The notes under the pieces were generated by a model. It did no database searches, was not told the DNA's origin, and saw only the letters and a program-made list of their open reading frames with translations. This document shows, one piece after another, positions 13,170 through 20,574 of a stretch of DNA of 20,574 bases. Both the position numbers and the translations under genes were made by a program. The stretch comes from an uncultured Clostridium sp. (GTDB lineage: Bacteria; Bacillota; Clostridia; TANB77; CAG-508), in contig USHY01000020.1 of the NCBI GenBank assembly GCA_900554635.1, forward strand, positions 1 to 20,574. The letters run 5' to 3'. The first letter of the stretch is position 1. Every line of letters begins with the position of its first letter.

Positions 13170-16100
13170 TTATGTCACTTTTGTTGTTTCAACCTTATTT
13201 TCCTCTTGGGCAATTTTTGCGCTTTTTTCTTTTAATTTTAAATTATCCTTTGCAATTGTTAATAACAGTTTTATTCTGTTTATTTGATTACTTTCACTTG
13301 CTCCTGGGTCATAGTCAATTGGTGCAATGTTGGCTTCTGGGTAGTTGTTTCTTATTGTTTTTATTACTCCTTTTCCAACTACATGATTTGGCAAACAAGC
13401 AAATGGTTGTAAGCATACTATGTTTTCTATTCCATTGTGCATGAATTCAAGCATTTCTGCTGTTAGTATCCAGCCTTCTCCTGTTTGATTTCCTGTTGAT
13501 AATATTTCTTCTACCATTCCTGCAAGTTCTTCTATGTTACATGGTGGTAAATAACCTTTTTCAGACTTTTCAAGAGCTGTTTTAGTTGAATTTTCAAGTT
13601 TATTTACAATATCTAATACAATTTTATATATTGAAGCATTAACTATTCCTGTTTTAAAGATTTTTGCTTTTACAATGCTGTTCATTATTACATACTTCAC
13701 AAATCCCATTAAATCCGGCATTACAACTTCTGCTCCTTCTTTTTCAAGAAGGTCTGTACAATAATTGTTTCCGAATGGATGATATTTTATTAATATTTCA
13801 CCAACTATTCCAACTTTTGGCTTTTCTTTTGAAGTATCAAGTTTTATTTTTTCAAAATCACTTACAATTTGTTCTACACTTAAGTTGAATTCTTCCATAC
13901 TTGCCTCAACTGTTAGTGTTTTACATTTTTCCAACCATGAATTATAAAGTTTTTCAGTTTCACCTTTATTTACTTCATAAGCTTTGTTTTTATGTAACAT
14001 TTTTTGAAGCAAGTCCCCATATATTGTTGCTTTTATTAGTTTTTTCACAAGTGGTAATGTTATTTTAAATCCTGAATTTTTCTCCATTCCAACAAAGTTA
14101 AATGAAATTACTGGAATGTTCGGATATCCAGCATCTTTTAAAGCTTTTCTAATAAATCCTATATAGTTTGTTGCTCTACAGCCGCCACCTGTTTGAGACA
14201 TCATTAATGCAAGCTTGTTTGTATCATATTTGCCTGATTCAACCTCTTCCATTAATTGCCCTATTGTTAATATTGATGGATAACAAGCATCATTATTTAC
14301 ATATTTTAGCCCAGTTTCTACTGTATGGCTAGTACTATTTCTTAAAAGCTTAACTTTGTATCCTTCTGAAAGTAATGCTTGTTCAAACATTTCAAAATGA
14401 ACTGGAGACATTTGTGGTACTAATATTGTGTAATCTTTTTTCATTTCCTTTGTAAACTCATGTTTTTCAATTTCATAGTTACCACAAGTTTTTAAGCTCA
14501 TATTTTTTCTTTTATTCATACTAGCAATTAGTGAACGAATACGAATTCTTATTGCTCCTAAATTATTTACCTCATCAATTTTAATTAAAGTGTACATTCT
14601 TCCATAACTTGATAAAATTTCTTCAACTTGGTCTGTTGTAACTGCATCAACACCGCAGCCGAAAGAATTTAATTGAACAAGTTCTAGATTTTTATTTTTT
14701 CCAACAACATCTGCCGCTCTATATAATCTTGAATGAAATACCCATTGGTCAACAACTCTAATTGGCCTTTTTACAGTTGAAAGATGTGCTATGCTGTCTT
14801 CTGATAAAACACATAAGCCAAGAGTTGTAATCATAGTATCTATACCATGATTTATTTCTGGGTCAACATGGTAAGGTCTTCCTGCTAAAACAATTCCTTT
14901 TAAATGATTTGCCTCTATATATTTTAATGTCTCTTCGCCTTTTTTTCTTACATCTTCTTTATATCTTTGATATTCTTCTTCTGCCTTATTTACAGCTTCT
15001 TTTAGCTCTTTTTTAGTAAAATTATATTCTTTAAATTCATTAAGTTCATATAGTCTTTTTGCAAGTGCTTTTCTTTCAAATGGCAAGAATGGATTTATAA
15101 ACTTAATATCTTTTAATTCCTCAACATTATTTTTCAAAACTTCTGAATATGATATTACTATTGGGCAATTGTATTTATTGTTTGCCTTGCTGTCTTCTTG
15201 CCTTGAGTACATCATACATGGATAAAATATTGTTTTAACACCTTGGTTTATTAAACTTATAATGTGTCCATGGCTTAATTTTGCAGGATAGCACACTGAT
15301 TCTGATGGCATTGATTCCATGCCTTTTTCATAAGTTTTTCTATCACTTTTTTCTGAAAGAACTACTCTAAATCCTAGGTTCGTAAACAATGTAAACCAAA
15401 ATGGATAATCTTCATACATATTTAGAACCCTTGGTATTCCTATAGTTCCACGTTTTGCATCTTCTTCTGCTAGTGGCTTATATCCAAATAATCTTTGATA
15501 TTTATATTTATAAATGTTCGGAATTTGAGTTTTGCTTCTTTCAATTCCAGCACCTTTTTCGCATCTATTTCCTGTTATAAATCTTTTTCCTGTTGAAAAT
15601 TCATTTATAGTTAGTTGGCAGTTATTTTCACATCCATGGCATCTTGTATGTAAAACTGTTACTTTTAAGCTATCTAAATCTTCCATTTTAGTAACTTTTG
15701 AAGTGTATTGTTTGTTTTCTAATCCATCAAACTCTTCTTTTGCTAAAAGCGCTATACCATAAGCTCCCATAAGTCCTGCTATGTCTGGTCTTATAACATT
15801 TTTTCCTACAATTAGCTCAAATGCTCTTAAAACTGCATCATTGTAGAATGTTCCTCCTTGCACAACAATAGAGTCTCCAAGTGTTTCTACATCTCTTATT
15901 TTCATAACTTTTTGAATTGCGTTTTTAATAACTGAATATGAAAGTCCTGCTGATATATCTCCAACTTTGTAGCCTTCCTTTTGAGCTTGTTTAATTTTTG
16001 AGTTCATGAAAACTGTGCATCTTGAACCTAAATCGACTGGTCTATTTGATTTTATTGCTTCTTCAACAAATTCTTGAATGCTTAAATTTAAGCTTTTTGC

Positions 16101-17468
16101 AAATGTTTCTATAAATGAACCACAGCCAGATGAACAAGCTTCATTTAGCATTATATTATCAACTGCTCCATTTTTGATTTTTATATATTTCATATCTTGT
16201 CCACCAATATCTACAATACTTGTAGCTTCTGGCATGAACTTTTTAGCAGCTGTGTAATGCGCAATTGTCTCTATTTCTCCCATTTCAAGGTTTAAAGCTG
16301 TTGCCATTAGTTTTTCCCCATATCCTGTTGAGCCTGAATATCTAATTGTTGCTTTTTTAGGTAAAACATCATACAAGTTTTTAAGCATTCCAATTACTGT
16401 TTGTAATGGTTTGCCCTCATTATTTTTATATGCTGAATATAGCAATTTTGCATCTTTATCTATTAAAACTAATTTACTTGTTGTAGACCCTGCATCTATT
16501 CCTAAGAAGCAGTCCCCTGTGTAACTTGCAAGTTCTGCTTTTGGAACTTGGTGTTTGCTGTGTCTTTCTTTAAATTCTTTATATTCATCTTCAATTGTGA
16601 ACAATGGTTTTAATGAATCTTGTGCTGTATCATGGTAATTTCTTAAAAGTGCTATTTTGCTTTTTAATTTTTCTACAGATATTGGTTTGCATTCAAAAGA
16701 GTCTAAACAAGCTCCTTTTGCAACTAAAAGGTGTGCATCTTCTGGCACTATTATTTCATCATCTTTTAATTCTAATGTTTCTATAAATCTTTTTCTAAGT
16801 TCTGATAAATAACTAAGTGGTCCACCTAAGAATGCAACTTTTCCTCTTATTGGTCTGCCGCAAGCTAAGCCTGAGATTGTTTGGTTAACTACTGCTTGGA
16901 ATATTGAAGCTGAAATATCCTCTTTTGCTGCACCTTCATTTAAAAGTGGTTGTATATCAGTTTTAGCAAATACTCCGCATCTTGATGCTATTGGATAAAT
17001 AGTGTTATAGTTTTTAGCATATTCATTTAAACCAACTGTTGTTGTGTTTAAAAGTGTTGCCATTTGGTCTAAAAATGCTCCTGTGCCTCCTGCACATGTT
17101 CCGTTCATTCGTTGTTCAATTGACCTTCCAAAATATATGATTTTAGCATCTTCTCCGCCAAGTTCAATTACAACATCAGTTTGTGGAATATATTTTTCTA
17201 CAGCCCTTTTGCATGCTACAACTTCTTGTATGAATGATAAATCTAAAAATTCAGATACTGATAAAGCCCCTGAACCTGTAAGGCTAAAGGTCATATCGTA
17301 ACTTTCAAACTTCTCTGCTATTTCTTCTAAAACATCACATACTGTGTTTTTGGTGTCTGAAAAATGTCTTTTATATGTTGAATATATTGTTTCTTGTTTT
17401 TGGTTCATAACTATTACTTTTACTGTTGTTGAACCAACATCTATTCCTATGTGAATAATTTCTTTCAT
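13170..17468 (-). CDS. Giant acyl-CoA dehydratase activase / HgdB-like fusion protein
   Basis: This 1432-residue protein belongs to the BadF/BadG/HgdC activase superfamily (COG1924 fused to COG3580/COG3581-type regions). Two ASKHA ATPase modules are in tandem: GIDVGSTTVKV at 8-18 with cluster Cys at 125 (CAGGTGAF) and 164 (SRCGVFAKTD), and GIDAGSTTSKL at 323-333 with Cys at 445/449 and 484. Next is a Cys cluster (RCHGCENNC, 609-617, and C636), then ESVCYPAK and FYPCMMYSR, and a C-terminal region resembling dehydratase subunits (NDACYPSILTIGQL, SQTGGGCRATNY). Known relatives couple ATP hydrolysis to one-electron reduction of a Fe-S partner; the substrate of this fused form is not established. 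It is oxygen-sensitive cytoplasmic chemistry in family members. The ATG at 17468 has GAGG 6 nt upstream; an 11-codon upstream extension lacks one. There are no hgdA/hgdB genes beside it. Confidence 0.9.
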   Translation of the reverse strand: MKEIIHIGIDVGSTTVKVIVMNQKQETIYSTYKRHFSDTKNTVCDVLEEIAEKFESYDMTFSLTGSGALSVSEFLDLSFIQEVVACKRAVEKYIPQTDVVIELGGEDAKIIYFGRSIEQRMNGTCAGGTGAFLDQMATLLNTTTVGLNEYAKNYNTIYPIASRCGVFAKTDIQPLLNEGAAKEDISASIFQAVVNQTISGLACGRPIRGKVAFLGGPLSYLSELRKRFIETLELKDDEIIVPEDAHLLVAKGACLDSFECKPISVEKLKSKIALLRNYHDTAQDSLKPLFTIEDEYKEFKERHSKHQVPKAELASYTGDCFLGIDAGSTTSKLVLIDKDAKLLYSAYKNNEGKPLQTVIGMLKNLYDVLPKKATIRYSGSTGYGEKLMATALNLEMGEIETIAHYTAAKKFMPEATSIVDIGGQDMKYIKIKNGAVDNIMLNEACSSGCGSFIETFAKSLNLSIQEFVEEAIKSNRPVDLGSRCTVFMNSKIKQAQKEGYKVGDISAGLSYSVIKNAIQKVMKIRDVETLGDSIVVQGGTFYNDAVLRAFELIVGKNVIRPDIAGLMGAYGIALLAKEEFDGLENKQYTSKVTKMEDLDSLKVTVLHTRCHGCENNCQLTINEFSTGKRFITGNRCEKGAGIERSKTQIPNIYKYKYQRLFGYKPLAEEDAKRGTIGIPRVLNMYEDYPFWFTLFTNLGFRVVLSEKSDRKTYEKGMESMPSESVCYPAKLSHGHIISLINQGVKTIFYPCMMYSRQEDSKANNKYNCPIVISYSEVLKNNVEELKDIKFINPFLPFERKALAKRLYELNEFKEYNFTKKELKEAVNKAEEEYQRYKEDVRKKGEETLKYIEANHLKGIVLAGRPYHVDPEINHGIDTMITTLGLCVLSEDSIAHLSTVKRPIRVVDQWVFHSRLYRAADVVGKNKNLELVQLNSFGCGVDAVTTDQVEEILSSYGRMYTLIKIDEVNNLGAIRIRIRSLIASMNKRKNMSLKTCGNYEIEKHEFTKEMKKDYTILVPQMSPVHFEMFEQALLSEGYKVKLLRNSTSHTVETGLKYVNNDACYPSILTIGQLMEEVESGKYDTNKLALMMSQTGGGCRATNYIGFIRKALKDAGYPNIPVISFNFVGMEKNSGFKITLPLVKKLIKATIYGDLLQKMLHKNKAYEVNKGETEKLYNSWLEKCKTLTVEASMEEFNLSVEQIVSDFEKIKLDTSKEKPKVGIVGEILIKYHPFGNNYCTDLLEKEGAEVVMPDLMGFVKYVIMNSIVKAKIFKTGIVNASIYKIVLDIVNKLENSTKTALEKSEKGYLPPCNIEELAGMVEEILSTGNQTGEGWILTAEMLEFMHNGIENIVCLQPFACLPNHVVGKGVIKTIRNNYPEANIAPIDYDPGASESNQINRIKLLLTIAKDNLKLKEKSAKIAQEENKVETTKVT

Positions 17469-17506
17469 TTCAATCCTCTTTCTATGTTTCAAAAATTGCA
17501 CTTGGT

Positions 17507-17512
17507 ATTATA
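17507..17512 (-). promoter_or_regulatory. Probable extended -10 promoter of the activase fusion gene
   Basis: Minus strand TGTTATAAT in the 76-bp gap after the response regulator; the TATAAT is perfect but no good -35 is at 16-18 bp (TACAAA is nearest). No terminator separates it from the regulator gene, so cotranscription is also possible. Confidence 0.5.
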
Positions 17513-17544
17513 ACACACTTTTTAAACATTTTGTAGTTTTTTGT

Positions 17545-18216
17545 TTATTTTTCTGATAACATATATCCTACTCCGCGTATTGTCTTAATATATTTATCAT
17601 ATCCATATTTTTTTAATGTTTTGCGAAGTTCACTTGTATATACTTCTACTACATTAGTTGTAGTAAATGAATTAAAACTCCATATTTTGTCAAATATTTG
17701 CTCTTTTGTTAGGATTTTATTTTTTGATGTTACTAAATATTCCAAAATATCGAATTGCTTTCCTTGCAAAGCTACTTCTTCTCCATTAATTGTTATATTT
17801 CTCTTTTCTAGGTTGATTTTTAAATCCTTAAATTGTAGTAATTCACTTTCATAATTTCCTTTTGTTCTTCTGATTATTGCTTGCAACCTTGCAATTAATT
17901 CTTCAACCTCAAATGGTTTTACTAAATAATCATCTGCACCATATCTAAAGCCTTTTAGTTTGTCTGATATAGAATCCTTTGCTGTTAATATCAGAACTGG
18001 AGTATATACTTTGTTTTCTCTTAATTTTAGTAATACATCATATCCAGACATTTCTGGAAGCATTAAATCCAGGATTATTGCATCATATATATTTTGTTTA
18101 GCATACGTGTATCCCTCATATCCATCATAGGCTTGTTCAGTTTGAAAATCTTTGCAAATACACTGAGCTATGGTATCTGATAAAACTTTTTCATCTTCAA
18201 TAATTAAAACTTTCAT
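17545..18216 (-). CDS. OmpR/PhoB-family response regulator (orphan)
   Basis: The 223-residue protein has an N-terminal receiver domain (1-115) with acidic pocket E7-D8-E9, phosphoacceptor D50 (IILDLMLPEMSG), T78 and K100, all conserved. A C-terminal winged-helix DNA-binding domain (about 125-223) contains LTKEQIFDKIWSF, the recognition-helix region NVVEVYTSELRKTLKKYG and the wing IKTIRGVGYML. It would activate or repress promoters when phosphorylated. No histidine kinase gene is adjacent on either side, so its partner is elsewhere. The ATG at 18216 follows GAAAGGAAAG by about 5 nt. It precedes the activase fusion gene on the same strand with 76 bp between, making that gene a possible target or operon partner. 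Confidence 0.93.
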   Translation of the reverse strand: MKVLIIEDEKVLSDTIAQCICKDFQTEQAYDGYEGYTYAKQNIYDAIILDLMLPEMSGYDVLLKLRENKVYTPVLILTAKDSISDKLKGFRYGADDYLVKPFEVEELIARLQAIIRRTKGNYESELLQFKDLKINLEKRNITINGEEVALQGKQFDILEYLVTSKNKILTKEQIFDKIWSFNSFTTTNVVEVYTSELRKTLKKYGYDKYIKTIRGVGYMLSEK

Positions 18217-18267
18217 AATTCTTTCCTTTCAGTTTATATTCTATATTTTTAACATTAAAATATAATT

Positions 18268-18295
18268 AAAATGCTCTTGCATTCAAGAGCATTTT
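18268..18295 (-). terminator. Terminator after the pilin-like gene
   Basis: Perfect 12-bp inverted repeat AAAATGCTCTTG (18268-18279) and CAAGAGCATTTT (18284-18295) with a CATT loop, 3 nt past the stop at 18299. Minus-strand continuation TTTTAATTATATTTT is T-rich. Confidence 0.85.
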
Positions 18296-18298
18296 TTC

Positions 18299-19570
18299 TT
18301 AATAATGTTTATCAATTTTTCCATGTGAGCAATAAGTGTGTGTACTACTTGTTCCTACATAACTATGTTTAGTACAGTAATAGTGCTCATCATATAATTT
18401 ATGGGTTGTGCATTTTGATGAGTAATCATATGATGTGCCTTCCACATACATGCATTTGCCTGACCAAATATCAAAATTGCTTCCTAATGATTCTCCACTA
18501 TCTATCATCCAACCTTTTTCTTGACAATCCCAAATCCAAAGTTCGTGTGTAGAACCATTTAAGTGCTTAGAATAATAAGCCTTACATTTCCCATCAGTTC
18601 CTGATTCCCCACAGAAAGGACAGTTTACTGATGGTACTGCGTTTCCACCAGATAACTCTGTAATAGATACTGTTTCACCGCAATAATTATCTACTTCTTG
18701 TCTATTAACTGTGCATAATGTTGCATTGCAGGTAAATCCTGTTCCTGAGCAATAAGTTCTGGCACTTGCATCGCTACTTTCAGCAGATAGAGAGCCATCA
18801 CTTACAATAATATACCAAGTATATGTTGTGTACTCACTTAAGCCCGTTATTGTAAATGTTACATCTATATTTTGAGAAGCTGTCTTTGTTGCTTGAACTG
18901 CAGAATTGCCCTTTAGATATAGTTCATATGTTAAATTATCTCCATCCGCATCTGTTGCTCTTGTTACTATAGTTAATGAGTTGGTTTGCCTATCTTGCAA
19001 TCGATTTTTTACAAACATAGGTGCATTATTTACTTGCACTTCTTCTGGAAGAGTTGTAACATATCCTTCTATAGTTGTACTGTTTTCTTTTGTATCTGTA
19101 GCGGTTATTTCAAATTTATATTTTGTATTTTGTGTAAGACCTGTTATATCCCAATAGATATCATCACCAGTTTTTTCATCATATGCGGTTGTCTCAAATT
19201 TTAAAGAATATGTTAATGTATCATTTAAATTATGAGTTCCGGTTGCACTAATTCTACATGAGTTTGTAGTGATATTGCTTGTTGATCCATATAGTTCTAT
19301 TATAACTTTTGGTTCTGGAATCGGTATTCCTGAATCACCTTTGATAATCTGTCCTGGATATTCATCCCATGAATCGTAAGTATTATTTTCAAGAGTAATC
19401 TGATTTTCTGTTTCATTATTTGCCTTAGCTACTGTACTTTTTGCATTATCCAAAAACTTAGAATCCAAAATGATTTTAGTGGTTACTCCTGTAAGAATTA
19501 GTAGAATTATTATAGTTATTATTAATGCTACTAAAGTTATTCCTTTGTTATTCTTTCTCATAATCCTCAT
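18299..19570 (-). CDS. Pilin-like secreted protein with Fn3-type modules and Cys-rich tail
   Basis: The 423-residue protein starts with a class III (type IV pilin-like) signal: MRIMRKNNKG, cleavage expected after G10, then the hydrophobic ITLVALIITIIILLILTGV. The mature fifth residue is Ala, not the usual Glu, as in many Clostridia pilin-like proteins. Two fibronectin-III-like beta modules follow (about 87-177 and 183-273, each with a WDITGLTQNTKYKFEI or FTITGLSEYTTYTWYI signature). The last 150 residues hold 12 Cys (274, 281, 286, 297, 317, 320, 329, 349, 373, 387, 399, 414) and many His, including CPFC, suggesting disulfides or bound metal. It is probably surface-anchored and adhesive. ATGs at 19570 and 19561 are both possible; neither has an ideal ribosome binding site. 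It lies directly downstream of rnpB without a clear own promoter, and no pilus machinery genes are in the window. Confidence 0.82.
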   Translation of the reverse strand: MRIMRKNNKGITLVALIITIIILLILTGVTTKIILDSKFLDNAKSTVAKANNETENQITLENNTYDSWDEYPGQIIKGDSGIPIPEPKVIIELYGSTSNITTNSCRISATGTHNLNDTLTYSLKFETTAYDEKTGDDIYWDITGLTQNTKYKFEITATDTKENSTTIEGYVTTLPEEVQVNNAPMFVKNRLQDRQTNSLTIVTRATDADGDNLTYELYLKGNSAVQATKTASQNIDVTFTITGLSEYTTYTWYIIVSDGSLSAESSDASARTYCSGTGFTCNATLCTVNRQEVDNYCGETVSITELSGGNAVPSVNCPFCGESGTDGKCKAYYSKHLNGSTHELWIWDCQEKGWMIDSGESLGSNFDIWSGKCMYVEGTSYDYSSKCTTHKLYDEHYYCTKHSYVGTSSTHTYCSHGKIDKHY

Positions 19571-19616
19571 CTCTCTTTTTATATTTTCCTTTGCTTTTTA
19601 TTAATATTTTAAATTT

Positions 19617-19969
19617 TGAGTATATCTATAAGCCGGGTTCTGTCGTGAACAGCCATTTATCTAGGATATATATTACTATATACCTCAAGCCACCAATTCA
19701 GAAGATGACGAGCCATCTTAGCCTTCTTTTTAGGTGTTGCTCCGGGTGGGGTTTACATTGACCCAAAGCTTGTCTCCAAGCTGGCGGTGAGCTCTTACCT
19801 CGCCTTTTCACCATTGCTAAAAGCCTGTAAGCTCTTAGCTGTTATTTTCTGTTGCACTTTCCTTAAGGTTACCCTCACTGGATGTTATCCAGCACCCTTG
19901 CTCTGTGGAGCCCGGACTTTCCTCATATAAATCCTTGCGAATTTTATACGCGACTGTTCGATATACTCT
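19617..19969 (-). ncRNA. rnpB: RNase P RNA (class A type)
   Basis: The minus strand reads GAGGAAAGTCCGGGCTCC near the 5' end, then GGTGCTGGATAACATCCAG, AAGGAAAGTGCAACAGAAA, and near the 3' end GACAGAACCCGGCTTAT, all conserved RNase P RNA segments. The two ends pair as helix P1: GAGTATATC (19960-19968 on the opposite strand) with GATATACTC (19618-19626). This gives about 352 nt. It is the catalytic RNA that removes 5' leaders from pre-tRNA with the RnpA protein. The GGTGCTGGATAACATCCAG pattern is closer to class A than to the Bacillus class B. The promoter sits at 19976-20004. No clear terminator is visible before the pilin-like gene. Confidence 0.95.
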
Positions 19970-19975
19970 TCTATA

Positions 19976-20004
19976 ATTGTAATGTTTTTTCCCTTACTTG
20001 TCAA
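19976..20004 (-). promoter_or_regulatory. Promoter of rnpB
   Basis: Minus strand TTGACA (19999-20004), 17-bp spacer, TACAAT (19976-19981), placing the start at about 19969, which is the 5' end of helix P1. Confidence 0.85.
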
Positions 20005-20046
20005 GATTTTTTAATTTTAAATTTGAATTATTTTTATTTTCTCTAG

Positions 20047-20054
20047 CATATAAT
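20047..20054 (+). promoter_or_regulatory. -10 region of the ylmC/ymxH-like gene, sigma-A or sigma-E type
   Basis: CATATAAT at 20047-20054 contains a perfect TATAAT but no TTGACA-like hexamer at normal spacing (TTGAAT is 20 bp away). CATATAAT also resembles the sporulation sigma-E -10 pattern CATANNNT, with GAATTA 16 bp upstream as a weak -35. Assignment is tentative. Confidence 0.35.
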
Positions 20055-20070
20055 GTAATGAGGAGTTTGT

Positions 20071-20307
20071 ATGGGAAATAAAGGTTTGGATTTTAGGCAT
20101 AAAGAAGTTATTAATATACTAGATGGTCGCCGTTTAGGTTTTGTTCAAGATGTAAATGCAAGTTTAGAAACCGGAGTTATCACTTCAATAGTGGTGCCAG
20201 GGAATAATAAGTTTTTTAATGTCTTTTCATCTAATGATATTGTTATTCCCTGGCAGAATATTAAGTGTATTGGTGATGATGTTATTTTGGTTGAGTTAAA
20301 GATGTAG
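20071..20307 (+). CDS. YlmC/YmxH-family PRC-barrel protein
   Basis: The 78-residue protein matches the small PRC-barrel YlmC/YmxH group, annotated as sporulation-associated in Bacillota: opening LDFRHKEVINILDGRRLGFVQDVNASLETGVITSIVVPG, then a central FSSNDIVIPWQNIKCIGDDVILVEL. PRC barrels are compact beta folds that bind RNA or protein partners; the exact role of this group is unknown. Family members have about 80-90 residues, so this one is full length. The ATG at 20071 has AGGAG at 20061-20065, 5 nt away. It is divergent from rnpB. A weak G-U-containing stem (20309-20315 with 20326-20332) follows the stop and ends in TTTTCCCC, possibly a poor terminator. A sporulation-type promoter element may precede it. 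Confidence 0.85.
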   Translation: MGNKGLDFRHKEVINILDGRRLGFVQDVNASLETGVITSIVVPGNNKFFNVFSSNDIVIPWQNIKCIGDDVILVELKM

Positions 20308-20357
20308 TAAATCAAGTTCTTCAATTTGGTTTTCCCCATCTTTTAACAAATCTACAA

Positions 20358-20510
20358 TTATTTAGTTTGCTCATATTCTTTATCTTTTCTTGCATCTTTT
20401 ATTGCTTCTTGAACACTTTTATAGCTATCTAAACATACTTGACCTATTGCACTATTTATATCTGATAAATCAAATTTGGCTTCTACTTTTTCATTTGTTT
20501 TTCTGTATAC
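20358..20510 (-). pseudogene. C-terminal remnant of an unidentified gene (5' end missing)
   Basis: On the minus strand a frame ending in TAA at 20358-20360 encodes a convincing C-terminal tail, YRKTNEKVEAKFDLSDINSA and then GQVCLDSYKSVQEAIKDARK, ending KDKEYEQTK. It is open only back to a TAA at 20547-20549 and has no start codon or ribosome binding site in between. Charge pattern and codon use look coding. The likely explanation is a gene whose 5' part was replaced by the transposase-like sequence at the right edge. I do not recognise the family. Alternatively the coding appearance is chance in AT-rich DNA. Confidence 0.35.
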
Positions 20511-20574
20511 CGCAATAAAAAAAGGACAAATAAAGTTGTTGAGAAATTAGGTACTTATGAAAAATTAAAACAAA
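20502..20574 (+). mobile_element. Transposase-like N-terminal fragment (runs off the window)
   Basis: From 20502 the plus strand reads SVYRNKKRTNKVVEKLGTYE and then KLKQ to the edge. The pattern of a basic stretch followed by KVVEKLGTYEKL resembles the N-terminal region of DDE transposases of the IS1634/IS4-like type. In-frame stops lie at 20463-20468 and no start codon is present before the similarity, so it is either frameshifted (there is a run of 7 A at 20516-20522) or truncated at its 5' end. The rest lies outside the window, so the assignment rests on about 24 residues. Confidence 0.4.

Noticed and set aside
17469..17501. 11-codon N-terminal extension of the activase fusion
   Set aside because: The extension lies only a few bases from the -10 region at 17507-17512 and so would be mostly upstream of or at the transcript start; GAGG precedes the ATG at 17468.
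19617..19969. Repetitive-looking structured region considered as a riboswitch or repeat
   Set aside because: Conserved RNase P RNA segments and the closing P1 helix identify it as rnpB.
20145..20339. Minus-strand open frame of 64 codons opposite the ylmC/ymxH-like gene
   Set aside because: It is antisense to a recognisable PRC-barrel protein and has no ribosome binding site or family resemblance.
1..20574. CRISPR array or tRNA genes
   Set aside because: I saw no regularly spaced direct repeats and no GGTTCGA-type T-arm with a cloverleaf-compatible context anywhere in the window.

Overview
The window is AT-rich, low-GC Gram-positive DNA, most likely from an uncultured or gut-type member of class Clostridia (Bacillota). 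The evidence is an Asn T-box leader ahead of asnS, a class III (Firmicutes-type) fructose-1,6-bisphosphatase, a YlmC/YmxH sporulation-family protein, a giant acyl-CoA-dehydratase-activase fusion typical of anaerobes, strong GGAGG-type ribosome binding sites and near-consensus TTGACA/TATAAT promoters. I can place the organism at class level only.

Layout. 1-394: 5' part of clpB (minus strand, runs off the left edge), with a sigma-A promoter and a CIRCE-like HrcA operator variant at its start. 553-867: small orphan coiled-coil gene. 966-2939: fbp (minus). 3054-4731: divergent T-box leader and asnS (plus). 4793-5077: second small orphan gene (minus), with an elaborate 5' region back to back with the rluA-type pseudouridine synthase gene (5284-6156, plus). 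6191-10088: a minus-strand translation and RNA-metabolism block, read rpsO, pnp, hpf, rpiA. 10246-12725: recN and nadE, each minus. 12797-13093: third small orphan gene. 13170-17468: a 1432-residue activase/dehydratase fusion, preceded by an orphan OmpR-type response regulator (17545-18216). 18299-19570: a pilin-like surface protein with two fibronectin-III-like modules and a cysteine-rich tail. 19617-19969: RNase P RNA (class A type, minus). 20071-20307: ylmC/ymxH-like gene (plus). 20358-20574: remains of a truncated gene on the minus strand and a transposase-like N-terminus on the plus strand, suggesting a mobile-element junction at the right edge.

Most of the window is housekeeping: stress chaperone, gluconeogenesis, tRNA charging, RNA decay, ribosome hibernation, pentose phosphate metabolism, DNA repair and NAD synthesis. 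The less ordinary parts are three short, GC-richer, monocistronic orphan genes that share one layout (17-bp spaced extended -10 promoter, own ribosome binding site, hairpin just after the stop), the altered CIRCE operator, the long palindrome on the recN start site, the tandem-ATPase activase without dehydratase partners, and the extracellular Cys-rich pilin-like protein. I found no CRISPR array, tRNA gene or complete mobile element.
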